Shown: one piece after another, positions 44,361-54,011 of the stretch | Layout of the letters: every line of letters begins with the position of its first letter | Numbering within the stretch: the first letter of the stretch is position 1 | Source: Pedobacter sp. | Lineage (GTDB): Bacteria > Bacteroidota > Bacteroidia > Sphingobacteriales > Sphingobacteriaceae | Length of the DNA: 64,000 nt | NCBI GenBank assembly: GCA_025351765.1 | Contig: JANXVH010000130.1 | Span: 1 to 64,000, forward strand | Direction of reading: 5' to 3' | Position numbers and translations under genes: made by a program | The notes under the pieces: generated by a model | Database searches by the model: none | What the model was told of the DNA's origin: nothing | What the model saw: only the letters and a program-made list of their open reading frames with translations

Positions 44361-45911
44361 ATGAAAAAAATAATTTTGCTGAGTCTTGTCTTTGTTGCCC
44401 TTCTTGCGGGAAGTTGTAAGAAAGCGCTCAACATCAGCTCGACCCGCGTGGTAAATGAAGCGAACTTTTGGAATACCTTAGAGGATTCCAGGGCGGCACT
44501 CATGGGTGTGTATGGATTAACCAGGGCAGCATTGGCCGATAATAACGGTCACTGGATCTATGGTGACGCACGCATGGGGAATTTTGATAGCCCGATCCGT
44601 CAGGATCTTAAAGCAATTATCAAAAATGATTTGAATGCATCCTATCCAGTAGTAAACCAACTTTCTAACTGGACCAGGTTTTATGCAATCATCAATGCAG
44701 CTAACATCTTTCTGGAACGTGTTCCTGAAGTTAAAGCCAATGATCAGAGGTACACCCAGAATAATATGGATGTAGATATTGCTCAAGTGCGTTTTTTAAG
44801 AGCGTATGCTTATTTTTATATGGTAAGGATTTGGGGTGATGTTCCTTTTATTACGTCATCCCGTGATGGATCTTTTGAGAACCGTCCCAGGTCGAGCAAA
44901 GAAGCAATCCTTGAGTTTGTGCAATCTGAAATGCTCGCATCTGCTCAGGTGCTTCCATATCGTTATAGTGTGAACGACGTTCAGCAACCAGGGTTCTATT
45001 ATAATGAAAATGAATTCCGATGGAATGGTGCGCTGATAAGAAAGCTTACCGCTTATGGTATTTTAACCAGTGTTTCTGCATGGCAGGGGAAATATACTGA
45101 CGTAATTAAATACGCTAATATCGTAACCACTGACGCTGGTAAGGCCGGGATGGGTTACACCTCTACAAATTTCCTTACGCAGAGAAATGGTTTCTTTTAT
45201 GATAAAAGGAACGAACATTTATTAGCTTTTGGATTCGTGTTCGGTCACCAGGATGCTTCCTTTACAGGAAATATAGAATCTTTGGTACTGGCTGAGCCGG
45301 TAGTAAATAAAGCCATTCCGGATATGTTTGTCCCAAAGGATTCTATTCTTAAGATTTTCAGGGAAACAAATGACGGTAGGTTCAATATTGATACTACTGG
45401 TACCACGCACTCTCAGGCATATTTCACCAACTTCCTGGGCAGATATCCGATTTTTAGTAAGATTAAAGTAATGCAAGATGGCTCTACAGACCCTACCTTC
45501 AGAATTTATTCAAGTGCTATTGTCGTTTCCAGATTAGAAGACATTACCTTACTAAGGGCTGAGGCTTATGCAGCTTTAGGAGAAACAACCAATGCGATCA
45601 ATGATTTGAATACCATTAGACGGTTAAGGTATAACGTAGATAATAAAGGACAGTTGAACGAAAGCGCAAGTACTTTTGTTGAATACAATGCTATTAAAAA
45701 CGGGCCTGTACTTGATGCGATATTTTTAGAGAGACAGAAGGAATTTATGGGGGAGGGAATGCACTTCTATGACCAGGTTAGGTATAATAAGATTAAACAG
45801 AATAACGCTAAGTTCATGAACCTGATCAACACAGGTGGTATTTACTGGCCAATTTCTCGTGAACTTATCAATCAGAACCCATTATTGGTTCAAAACTCAT
45901 ATTGGAAGTAA
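44361..45911 (+). CDS. SusD/RagB-type nutrient-binding lipoprotein (first copy)
   Basis: The 516-residue surface lipoprotein has its lipobox at AGSCKKA. It carries the SusD-type tetratricopeptide-rich helical fold: AQVRFLRAYAYFYMVRIWGDVPF and the C-terminal LLRAEAYAALGE, RQKEFMGEGMHFYDQVRYNK are family landmarks. It caps the SusC-type porin encoded before it and binds ligand. The paired organisation is typical of Bacteroidota glycan uptake, but no degradative enzyme is encoded near it. Confidence 0.93.
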   Translation: MKKIILLSLVFVALLAGSCKKALNISSTRVVNEANFWNTLEDSRAALMGVYGLTRAALADNNGHWIYGDARMGNFDSPIRQDLKAIIKNDLNASYPVVNQLSNWTRFYAIINAANIFLERVPEVKANDQRYTQNNMDVDIAQVRFLRAYAYFYMVRIWGDVPFITSSRDGSFENRPRSSKEAILEFVQSEMLASAQVLPYRYSVNDVQQPGFYYNENEFRWNGALIRKLTAYGILTSVSAWQGKYTDVIKYANIVTTDAGKAGMGYTSTNFLTQRNGFFYDKRNEHLLAFGFVFGHQDASFTGNIESLVLAEPVVNKAIPDMFVPKDSILKIFRETNDGRFNIDTTGTTHSQAYFTNFLGRYPIFSKIKVMQDGSTDPTFRIYSSAIVVSRLEDITLLRAEAYAALGETTNAINDLNTIRRLRYNVDNKGQLNESASTFVEYNAIKNGPVLDAIFLERQKEFMGEGMHFYDQVRYNKIKQNNAKFMNLINTGGIYWPISRELINQNPLLVQNSYWK

Positions 45912-45927
45912 TTAAGGAAAGATAGAC

Positions 45928-47151
45928 ATGAAAAGATTAAATTTTTACGGAAGATTTTTAGCTGCAGGAATGTTTTCTGCACTATTGTTTCAGGTAGGAT
46001 GTAAAACCGAGGACACCTATAAAAAGTCGGAGCCGGTAAACAACACTACTTCATCAAACACTTATGAATATTTGAAAAGTAAACCAGGAGTTTATGATTC
46101 ATTGATATTTTTAGTGGATAAGTTGGGATTGCAAAAAACGTTGACAGATAGTACTGTTACATTATTCGCACCATCCAACCTTAGTTTCCAGATTGCCATT
46201 AAGAATTTAAATGAAATTCGTAGGGCTCAGGGTAAACCTTCGGTTTATTTGAAAGATATTGTATCTGGTACGTCCCTTTTAGCAAAGGATAAAGCGAAAG
46301 CTACTGCGGATTTAGCACATATTGATACGATGACCAGCAGGTATATCATCAGAAAAGAATTCTTATCAACAGATTTCTCAGTAGGAGATGGACAAACCAT
46401 CACCAGTGTGCGCAGTGCATACCCAATGCATGGACAGCGTTTATATGCTGATGCGCAAGGATGGCAGAATGGTGGTTCAGAGGTTATTGAATTTGCCAAT
46501 ACGAAAAGAAGCGTATTCGTGCCAAACTGGTCAAAAACGACAACAACATCAGTTAACATAAAGACTAAGAATGGTATAGTTCACTTGTTGAGACCAGATC
46601 ACGTATTTGGTTTTGACGAATTTGTTAGGCGCTTAACCTTAGTGCCGCCTCCAACAAACTTAACGTTAGCAGATATTGCGGCATACAATGCTGCACTTCC
46701 AAAACCGGCTACGCCGCCTTATAGTGTGAAGTTTAATAATGACTATCAGGACGGTGGCGTTTCTAGCGGAGAGCGTATTGATAAGTTGTTTGATAATAAC
46801 GTATTAACGAAATTCATAGCCCGTTTCACTGATGGTAACAACGCGCCTACTATCATTACTTACAAAATGTTTAAAGGGCCTACATTAGCTAATGTGTATA
46901 CACTAACATCGGCAAATGATGCGCACGGTAGGGATCCTAAAAGCTGGAAACTGGAAGGTTCGTTAGATGGGATAACTTATGTTACTTTGGATACGCGTCA
47001 GGATATTGATTTCTCATCTTATTTTGAAACTAAGATTTTTAGTTTCACAAATACGGTGGCTTATGGTTATTATAGGCTTACTATCCTGAGCAATCATGGT
47101 GATGGACTTTTCCAAATGGCGGAATGGACAATGAACTTTAGACAGCCATAG
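45928..47151 (+). CDS. Lipoprotein with fasciclin and discoidin-like domains
   Basis: The 407-residue lipoprotein (lipobox FQVGC) has a FAS1/fasciclin domain in its first 230 residues, with the H1-like VTLFAPSNLSFQIAIKNL and closing NGIVHLL segments. The C-terminal 150 residues resemble an F5/8 type C (discoidin) domain: KLFDNNVLTKF, DPKSWKLEGSLDGITY and YYRLTILSN. This domain is shared with the lipoprotein at 59081. It is probably a surface ligand- or glycan-binding protein occupying the SusE/SusF position of the locus. Confidence 0.82.
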   Translation: MKRLNFYGRFLAAGMFSALLFQVGCKTEDTYKKSEPVNNTTSSNTYEYLKSKPGVYDSLIFLVDKLGLQKTLTDSTVTLFAPSNLSFQIAIKNLNEIRRAQGKPSVYLKDIVSGTSLLAKDKAKATADLAHIDTMTSRYIIRKEFLSTDFSVGDGQTITSVRSAYPMHGQRLYADAQGWQNGGSEVIEFANTKRSVFVPNWSKTTTTSVNIKTKNGIVHLLRPDHVFGFDEFVRRLTLVPPPTNLTLADIAAYNAALPKPATPPYSVKFNNDYQDGGVSSGERIDKLFDNNVLTKFIARFTDGNNAPTIITYKMFKGPTLANVYTLTSANDAHGRDPKSWKLEGSLDGITYVTLDTRQDIDFSSYFETKIFSFTNTVAYGYYRLTILSNHGDGLFQMAEWTMNFRQP

Positions 47152-47198
47152 ACTGACCTTTAATTAACGAGTGAGAGATTTAAAACAAAAAGACGATT

Positions 47199-48308
47199 AT
47201 GCAAAACGCAATTAAATATAAGGCTTTGATACTGCTTACAGCAGTGGTTGCTTTCTCCGGTTGCAGGAAGATTTTTAATCTGCCTAATGAGCGGGACTAT
47301 CTGAGCACCAGGGCTGACTTCACTACTAAAAATTTTGGACCCAAGTTAGGTAGAACTACCATATTCAACAATATTTTCAATGCTGACAATTCCAGCTTTC
47401 CAATGACCTTTGAAATTGTCAATCCAAGATTTGGTGATGGAAGAGATGCAAGTGATATGCTTGGGGTTAAAAAAACACTGGTATGGAATGGGGAATATAC
47501 GGGTAAAGAAACCAGTATTGCTGAGATCGAAGCCAAAAGACATCTGGAAGATCATCCGATGGTAGAACTTAGAAGTTCGGGTGAATTGGTGATGTGGTAT
47601 ACTGCAACAAGAGATGTAATAACACCTAGAGATACGATTGTTTATCCTCAGAATATTAGATATTTTGATGTGCGGATTACCAATTCTGGCGGTTCAAGAA
47701 TTATCAAAAACCTTTCTATAGTACCGGAAATTGATGTTCCTTACGAGCCAAGTGATGATTACAACACCACCACTGGTAAACCGAACACAACTACTCCTGG
47801 AGGAAAAGCAAGAAAATACAATTACCCTTCGATATCTGGTATTAGGGGTGCATTAACCAATACTCCTTTCAATGGCGCGCAAGATCCAAATACTGGTTTG
47901 GTATATATGTACATCAGAAAGTATACAGGCGATGACGCAAACGGAAGTTCATTACGATTTAAGTTTTTGGATAAGGATTCTGTAGCTATTGACCCTATTA
48001 AATTTGGTGATACCAAATGGGATCAGCTGGTTCATGGATTTAACAAGAAGATGACCAAAACCTATGTTAAATATGATGTAGCTTATCCAATCCCATTGGC
48101 TAGAGTACCTAGTATTTATACGGCCGGTGGAATTAACGCGACATCGGGCGGCGATCAGGCTTATGTTGAGTTTAGTTATTCAAGACTTGGTTTTGGTAAT
48201 GTAAGGGAGACTGGAAAGATCTCTACCAACTTCAAGATCTTTGAAAAGGGAGACTGGGAGATTGTATTCCACTTTAAAACAGTTAACCCGAAATTTGAGA
48301 ACGATTAA
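47199..48308 (+). CDS. Lipoprotein of the DUF5007 type
   Basis: This 369-residue lipoprotein (AFSGCRK) contains regions NFGPKLGRTTIFNNIF, TSIAEIEAKRHLEDHPMVELRSSGELVMW and YSRLGFGNVRETGKISTNFKIFEKGDWEIVF. I recall this pattern as DUF5007, a family found next to SusC/SusD/fasciclin genes in Pedobacter and relatives. It is rich in beta-strand-forming stretches and is likely another surface-exposed accessory of the first SusC/SusD pair. It lies 25 bases before the second susC gene. No biochemical function is known. Confidence 0.75.
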   Translation: MQNAIKYKALILLTAVVAFSGCRKIFNLPNERDYLSTRADFTTKNFGPKLGRTTIFNNIFNADNSSFPMTFEIVNPRFGDGRDASDMLGVKKTLVWNGEYTGKETSIAEIEAKRHLEDHPMVELRSSGELVMWYTATRDVITPRDTIVYPQNIRYFDVRITNSGGSRIIKNLSIVPEIDVPYEPSDDYNTTTGKPNTTTPGGKARKYNYPSISGIRGALTNTPFNGAQDPNTGLVYMYIRKYTGDDANGSSLRFKFLDKDSVAIDPIKFGDTKWDQLVHGFNKKMTKTYVKYDVAYPIPLARVPSIYTAGGINATSGGDQAYVEFSYSRLGFGNVRETGKISTNFKIFEKGDWEIVFHFKTVNPKFEND

Positions 48309-48333
48309 ATCCTAATGATAAAAAATTAATACA

Positions 48334-51300
48334 ATGAGAAAACAAATTATTTTGCTATCAATTTTTTTCAGTTGCATTTTTATGTGCATGGATTTGATAG
48401 CGCAAACTAAAAAGGTTGTCGTAAGGGGAACCGTAGTTGACGCAGCGACCAAGGAACCGATGGTTGGAGCCTACGTTTCAGTCGGATCACCGCTTAAGGT
48501 TGTGGCCACTGTAAACGCGAACGGTGGTTATACAGCCACTGTTGACGAAGGTGCAACCCTAGTATTTCAATATGTTAGTTATGATACACAATCTATAAAA
48601 TTGACTCCTGGTAAACTTATCGTTAATGTGACGCTGAGGGAAACAAGGAATGACCTGAAAGATGAAGTGGTAATTAGGGGTTACGTAAAACGTACTCGTG
48701 AAACGACAACAGGGTCGTCTTATATCGTATCTGGTAAAGAAATTCAGGATGTTCCGGTTGGTAACGTTGAACAATTATTACAAGGTAAGGTTGCAGGTTT
48801 GAACATCCAGAATAACACAGGTGCTCCAGGTATGCGTGGTAGTACTAATATTCGTGGTCTTTCTACCATTTCGGTAACAGGTACAGGTGAAAGTGCATTT
48901 TTACAACCAACATCGCCTTTATATGTAATTGACGGTGTCCCTATGGATGCCGATAAGGCTTCTGAATTTGGTTTTGACCAGCAAGGTCCTGGTGTGAGTC
49001 CGCTTTCACTAATTCCTCAGGAAGATATTGCCAGCATCGAGGTATTGAAAGATGCCACAGCAACAGCGTTATATGGTTCAAGGGGTGCTTATGGTGTTAT
49101 CCTGATTCAAACAGTTCGTGGTCAGTCAGAAATTCCCAGGGTAGTTTATACCTCTAACTATTTCGTATCTACTGTTCCTAAATTGCGTGAAACTTATGGA
49201 GGTAGCAATGAGCGTAACTTCAAAATTGCTCAAATTGAACGCTATGGTAAGTTCCAGGATAAATATTTTATTTCAAACACGCCATTTCTTGCAGATAGTT
49301 TAAATGCATTTTATAACAATTCAACCGATTGGCAAAATATTTTCTATAGCAACAAATTTAACACTACCCATAATGTTGCTTTAGATGGGGGTGATCAAAA
49401 ATTCAACTATAAAACCAACGTTGGGTACTTTTCACAAAATGGTATCATTGCAAATACAGGTTTTGAGCGTTATAGCTTAAACATGAACATGGAATTTAAG
49501 CCTACTACAAGGTTGCGTTTTTACGGCTCATTAAGAGGTTCATTAGGTAAGGTTAAATCGGGCTCTGGTACCGGTGTTCTGCAAAAGGTGGTTGACAACA
49601 GTGCAAATAGATCATCTTTACTGCCTGGCCCTTCCTTCCTTTTGGCCACCAGTGACGTATTGACTACTTTAAAGATCAGAGAAAGTGCTGGTCCTAGAAA
49701 TATCAATGCGCAAATGGATGCCAGCTATGAATTGTTTCCTGGAGTAAATGCAAGTACCACTGCTAATTATGATTATACAACGGAAACAAAAGATACTTTC
49801 CTTCCGGCAGCGGCCAATAGCCAGTTTGCACAAGTGTACAATTACAGTGGTTATAGCTCGCAGTTATACAATAGGAACAGTATTTCATTTGTAAAATCTA
49901 TTAAAGAAGATCACAACTTCTTCGTTAACTTATTTAGTGAGTTATACATCAGAAAAAATCAGATTGGGATTACCCGCCTGGAAAGATCTCCTAACGATCA
50001 GTTTGAAGGTCCACTAGGTTATGATGGTTACTTCTCGAGAGGTGGTGGTATATTGACCAGTTTCTACGATTTAAAAACAGCGGCAATCGCTGCAGCATTT
50101 ACCTACGATTACAAAAAGAAATATGTAATCGACATGACTTACCGTATTGATGGTTCATCTGCAAGTGGGCAACTAGATCCATATTCTAGAAATCCTTCAA
50201 TTGGTTTAAAATGGAACTTCCAAAAGGAGAACTGGTTTAAAAATTCTAAATGGTTATCTTATGGAGATTTTAGGTTAACCGCAGGACAGAATATTTACCC
50301 TAATGGAAGTTTGAGAGATATCTACGGTGCTTATGATCCAACGGGATTTTATAACAATTCCCCGCGTGTAGGTATCAATACCGATAGAATACCTAATCCA
50401 TATTTGAAGGCTAAAAATGTAATTCAATATAACTTTGGTTTCGATATGGGGATCTTTGATGGTAAATTGGATGTAATTTTTGACACCTATTATAAGAAAG
50501 TTGACAATGAATTGTTTTCAAATGCTTTGAATACAACATTAGGCTTCGGTGATTATCAAAGTAATGGTGTGGCGCTGGCCAATTATGGTTACGAGTTATC
50601 ATTAACTAGTCGTCCGTTATCTAAAGAAAGTAAATTACAATGGACGGTTTCTGTAAATGGAGCGTGGAATCAGGACGTATTGTTAAGGTTACCAGAACAA
50701 TACAATGGACAGTACATCAACTTAACAGTTCAAGACAATACGCTTCAGTTTATCGCAAATAGGGTGGGCAGAAATTCATTGTCGAATTACCTTTTCATTA
50801 ACCAGGGAGTATATGCAAATACATCAGATGTTCCCGTAGACCCAGTTTCTGGTTTAAGGTTGAGAAATTTAACAAATAGCTCTAATTTATTCTCTTATCA
50901 GGGTGGAGACGCCAAGTTCTTTGATGCCAATGGTGATTATGTGATTGATACTAGGGATAGGCAAGTATCAGGTAACACGCAGCCTTTAATAACAGGTGGT
51001 TTTACCAATACTTTCCAATACGGACAATTCTCATTGAATTTCTACGCATCATTTACTGCCAAACGTTCCGTGTTGAACAACGCCTTGTCTAAGCGTTTGT
51101 TATTACTAAGTGATCCTTTTGGAACCAATTCGGTTCCGCCTGCTGATCGGTTGAATATCTGGACGGGTCCTGGGGATGCCAATGCAAGGTATGCCAACGC
51201 GTTTGATTACGCACATGAGCAATTCATGAACAACTTTAGGTATGAGCAAACGTTATGGCAAGAAAATGGTAGTTATTTTAAGGTTAACCAGGCAACATTG

Positions 51301-51498
51301 GCTTACAGTTTGACTAAGAAAGCTGCTAAACGCATTGGTTTAAGCGGTATCCGTACTTACGTATCTTCTGCTAACTTAATTACTTTCTCTCCATATTCTG
51401 GACCTAACCCAGAGAACGTAACCAGTTTAGGTAAGGATTTGTCAAGTGGTTATCCAAACCCAAGAACGTTTACATTAGGGTTTAACGTAACATTTTAA
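48334..51498 (+). CDS. SusC/RagA-type TonB-linked outer membrane protein (full length)
   Basis: This 1054-residue TonB-dependent transporter starts with a signal peptide (MDLIAQT) and the carboxypeptidase-regulatory-like domain (RGTVVDAATKEPMVGAYV through VNVTLRE, about residues 27-103). The plug follows (VPVGNVEQLLQGKVAGL, NIRGLST, PLYVIDGVPM, ATALYGSRGAYGVILI) and the barrel ends FTLGFNVTF. This is the standard layout, unlike the first copy. It is paired with the SusD-like gene 24 bases downstream. Confidence 0.95.
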   Translation: MRKQIILLSIFFSCIFMCMDLIAQTKKVVVRGTVVDAATKEPMVGAYVSVGSPLKVVATVNANGGYTATVDEGATLVFQYVSYDTQSIKLTPGKLIVNVTLRETRNDLKDEVVIRGYVKRTRETTTGSSYIVSGKEIQDVPVGNVEQLLQGKVAGLNIQNNTGAPGMRGSTNIRGLSTISVTGTGESAFLQPTSPLYVIDGVPMDADKASEFGFDQQGPGVSPLSLIPQEDIASIEVLKDATATALYGSRGAYGVILIQTVRGQSEIPRVVYTSNYFVSTVPKLRETYGGSNERNFKIAQIERYGKFQDKYFISNTPFLADSLNAFYNNSTDWQNIFYSNKFNTTHNVALDGGDQKFNYKTNVGYFSQNGIIANTGFERYSLNMNMEFKPTTRLRFYGSLRGSLGKVKSGSGTGVLQKVVDNSANRSSLLPGPSFLLATSDVLTTLKIRESAGPRNINAQMDASYELFPGVNASTTANYDYTTETKDTFLPAAANSQFAQVYNYSGYSSQLYNRNSISFVKSIKEDHNFFVNLFSELYIRKNQIGITRLERSPNDQFEGPLGYDGYFSRGGGILTSFYDLKTAAIAAAFTYDYKKKYVIDMTYRIDGSSASGQLDPYSRNPSIGLKWNFQKENWFKNSKWLSYGDFRLTAGQNIYPNGSLRDIYGAYDPTGFYNNSPRVGINTDRIPNPYLKAKNVIQYNFGFDMGIFDGKLDVIFDTYYKKVDNELFSNALNTTLGFGDYQSNGVALANYGYELSLTSRPLSKESKLQWTVSVNGAWNQDVLLRLPEQYNGQYINLTVQDNTLQFIANRVGRNSLSNYLFINQGVYANTSDVPVDPVSGLRLRNLTNSSNLFSYQGGDAKFFDANGDYVIDTRDRQVSGNTQPLITGGFTNTFQYGQFSLNFYASFTAKRSVLNNALSKRLLLLSDPFGTNSVPPADRLNIWTGPGDANARYANAFDYAHEQFMNNFRYEQTLWQENGSYFKVNQATLAYSLTKKAAKRIGLSGIRTYVSSANLITFSPYSGPNPENVTSLGKDLSSGYPNPRTFTLGFNVTF

Positions 51499-51522
51499 TT
51501 GGAGTCACGAAAAACATAAGAC

Positions 51523-53142
51523 ATGAAAAAAATTATAATTTGCTTATTAATTGTGGTAAGCGCTTCGCAATACAGTTGTAAGAAGTTCCTGAGTATAACA
51601 CCAATAGATAAGTTGACAGGAAATAACTTCTATAAAAGTGCTGATGATATCGAAAGTAACATCAGTGATATGTACGGTAAGTTGTTTGACAAATACACCG
51701 CTACCTCATTTGCCGGTGCAACCGGGGAATTCAGGTCGGGCGAGGTAATTCCAGCCGCTCTGGGTGGTGAAGGAAGGAGAGGCACAGGAAGATTGGGTGG
51801 GCATACCAGACAAACTCCAGATGCTCAAGGTAGTCTTGCGAAACAAACCATTCCTCTAACCACTGTTAACGACCGTCTTTTATTAGAAGGTATAGATAAC
51901 GGCCGTCCATGGGGTGGTTATAACTTTAGAGATTTAACTATTTGGAAACCTTATTATGTGATTATCCAGGCAGCAAATATCTTAGTCAGTAAATTGGAAG
52001 AAGGAATTCCTGCTTTAAGTGCTGAACAAACTAAAAGATACATTGCTGAGGCTAAATTCATCCGTTGCCTATGCTATTTTCAAATGGTTAGGTTATATGG
52101 AGATGTAGTTTACTATACTACGCCATACGAGAAAGATGCGCTTCCAAGAGAAAACATGGTATCTGTGATCAATAAATGTATTGAAGATTTGAAAGGCCCA
52201 AAAAATGACCTTCCTTTAGTAATGACCGACCCATCTTTGAGGGGTGTTAGGGCAACTCGTGGGGCGGCTATTGGTCTTTTAATGAATATGTACATGTGGA
52301 ATGCAGGTTTTGATCCGGCTAATAAGACAAAAAATTACACGGAAACCGCTGCTTTGGGTGATGAAATCATTAAGAGTCATGCGTTCCGTTTATTGCCGAT
52401 AACAGAATGGTCTACAGTAGCAAAAGGTCGTTCTGAAGAAAGTTTATTTGAACTTTTCAGAACGTTAAATTACAATACAGATTTAAACAATCCCTTTGCT
52501 CAAGCAAATGCTTACTCGCCATTTGGAGATGCTTTCATTCACTTTCCGTACAAAGTTCCTGAATATACCCACCGTTACAGTTTCTCAGTTTTCACGGATG
52601 ACTATATGAAGAAAATGTACCCGGATCTTCAGGATGATCGTTTGAGCACTTGGTTTACAGCTCCTTTCGATCAAAATGCAGAAACATTTCAGTTGAAGAA
52701 ATTTGCGGTAAATACTTTCGTTGATGCCAATAATCCCAACCTGGATATTAACCCGGACAATACGTATCTCATCATGAGGTATTCAGACGCAATATTATTG
52801 AGAGCTGAAGCATTGGCTGAGTTAAATATGATTACTGAGGCTGGTGAGGCATTAAATTTAGTTCGTGCAAGAGCGAATGCAGTGCTTTATCCTTCCGGTG
52901 CCGGTGACGGAAATATAAAAGATGCAATCTTCTGGGAGCGTGCTAAAGAACTATTGGGAGAAGGAAGTCATTATTATGATCTTGTTCGCACCAAAAGAGT
53001 TTTGAGCAAATTGTATACGGATAATCCGTTGACTAATGATAAATTTAACAGAGGGGGATGGGCTTGGCCAATCGACGCATCCGCTTTAGGTAATAATCCG
53101 TATATGACATTGAATTCATATTGGATAGGTACAGGTCTTTAA
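51523..53142 (+). CDS. SusD/RagB-type nutrient-binding lipoprotein (second copy)
   Basis: This is a 539-residue SusD-family lipoprotein with lipobox QYSCKKF, DLTIWKPYYVIIQAANIL, AEAKFIRCLCYFQMVRLYGDVVYY and RAKELLGEGSHYYDLVRTKRV landmarks. A glycine/arginine-rich insertion (GGEGRRGTGRLGGHTRQ, near residue 85) is not seen in the first copy and may lie at the binding face. It pairs with the SusC protein encoded 24 bases upstream. Confidence 0.93.
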   Translation: MKKIIICLLIVVSASQYSCKKFLSITPIDKLTGNNFYKSADDIESNISDMYGKLFDKYTATSFAGATGEFRSGEVIPAALGGEGRRGTGRLGGHTRQTPDAQGSLAKQTIPLTTVNDRLLLEGIDNGRPWGGYNFRDLTIWKPYYVIIQAANILVSKLEEGIPALSAEQTKRYIAEAKFIRCLCYFQMVRLYGDVVYYTTPYEKDALPRENMVSVINKCIEDLKGPKNDLPLVMTDPSLRGVRATRGAAIGLLMNMYMWNAGFDPANKTKNYTETAALGDEIIKSHAFRLLPITEWSTVAKGRSEESLFELFRTLNYNTDLNNPFAQANAYSPFGDAFIHFPYKVPEYTHRYSFSVFTDDYMKKMYPDLQDDRLSTWFTAPFDQNAETFQLKKFAVNTFVDANNPNLDINPDNTYLIMRYSDAILLRAEALAELNMITEAGEALNLVRARANAVLYPSGAGDGNIKDAIFWERAKELLGEGSHYYDLVRTKRVLSKLYTDNPLTNDKFNRGGWAWPIDASALGNNPYMTLNSYWIGTGL

Positions 53143-53160
53143 TCTAATTGAAAATATTAA

Positions 53161-53937
53161 ATGAAAAAGTTTATAAAGAGATATTTTACACCAATTGCAA
53201 TATGTTCAGTAGCACTGATCATGATGGTGTCTTCTTGTGCTAAAGACAAATACTTCATTGATGGTGGTCCCGCAAAGGCTCAATTTAATGGAAGTGTTTT
53301 GCAGTACCTACAATCCAATTCTAAATTTGATACCATTGCACAGATTGTAAAGCTGGCAGGTATGGAAGATGTATTCACCAATGAGGAGATCACTTTCTTT
53401 GCGCCAACTGATGAGGTGATCAGAAGAACGATTGGTATTGTTAATGGTTCTGTAGATGAAACCAAGAATGGACTAAATCAACGGTTGTTTGCCGCACGTA
53501 AGGATACCATCAAGACTTTAGCTGATGTTCCATCGGCTATTTGGAAAAAGTACCTGATGCGTTATTTATTCAAAGGTAAATTTGTATTGAAAGATTATCC
53601 TCAGTTGGATTTCTTTTTAAAACCGCTTTACCCTGGGGGATTTTATCTTGGCTATAATGAAGATCTTGCTAACATAGGTGTAGTATACAATAGTGCAAAT
53701 AATGTGGCTTACACGGGATACCGCCAGTTGTCGATTTCGTATATACCCGATCCTTCAAGCCCCGATAGGTTTATTGCGGCTGCTGTTGCATCATCTGATA
53801 TCCAGCCAAAAAATGGAGTAGTTCATTCATTGGCGATTTCGCTTAGATCTAACATAAACCAAGTGATAACAAGTAACGGTGCTAATGCCTTCGGTTTTAA
53901 CGATGATTTTAGCCGTGAGGTTATTTTAAGCAAATAA
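53161..53937 (+). CDS. Fasciclin-domain lipoprotein
   Basis: The 258-residue lipoprotein (MVSSCAKD) is one FAS1 domain: ITFFAPTDEVIRRTI matches the H1 motif and KNGVVHSLAI the H2-like closing strand. Unlike the protein at 45928 it has no C-terminal discoidin domain. It holds the same place after susD as the other fasciclin gene does in the first half of the array, so the two blocks seem to have arisen by the same modular plan. Confidence 0.8.
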   Translation: MKKFIKRYFTPIAICSVALIMMVSSCAKDKYFIDGGPAKAQFNGSVLQYLQSNSKFDTIAQIVKLAGMEDVFTNEEITFFAPTDEVIRRTIGIVNGSVDETKNGLNQRLFAARKDTIKTLADVPSAIWKKYLMRYLFKGKFVLKDYPQLDFFLKPLYPGGFYLGYNEDLANIGVVYNSANNVAYTGYRQLSISYIPDPSSPDRFIAAAVASSDIQPKNGVVHSLAISLRSNINQVITSNGANAFGFNDDFSREVILSK

Positions 53938-54011
53938 AAAATTGGAATAGGCTGCTATCTTTTTAGAAAGTCTAACCAAAGTATTAATGTAAATAAATTA
54001 AAATAAGCATT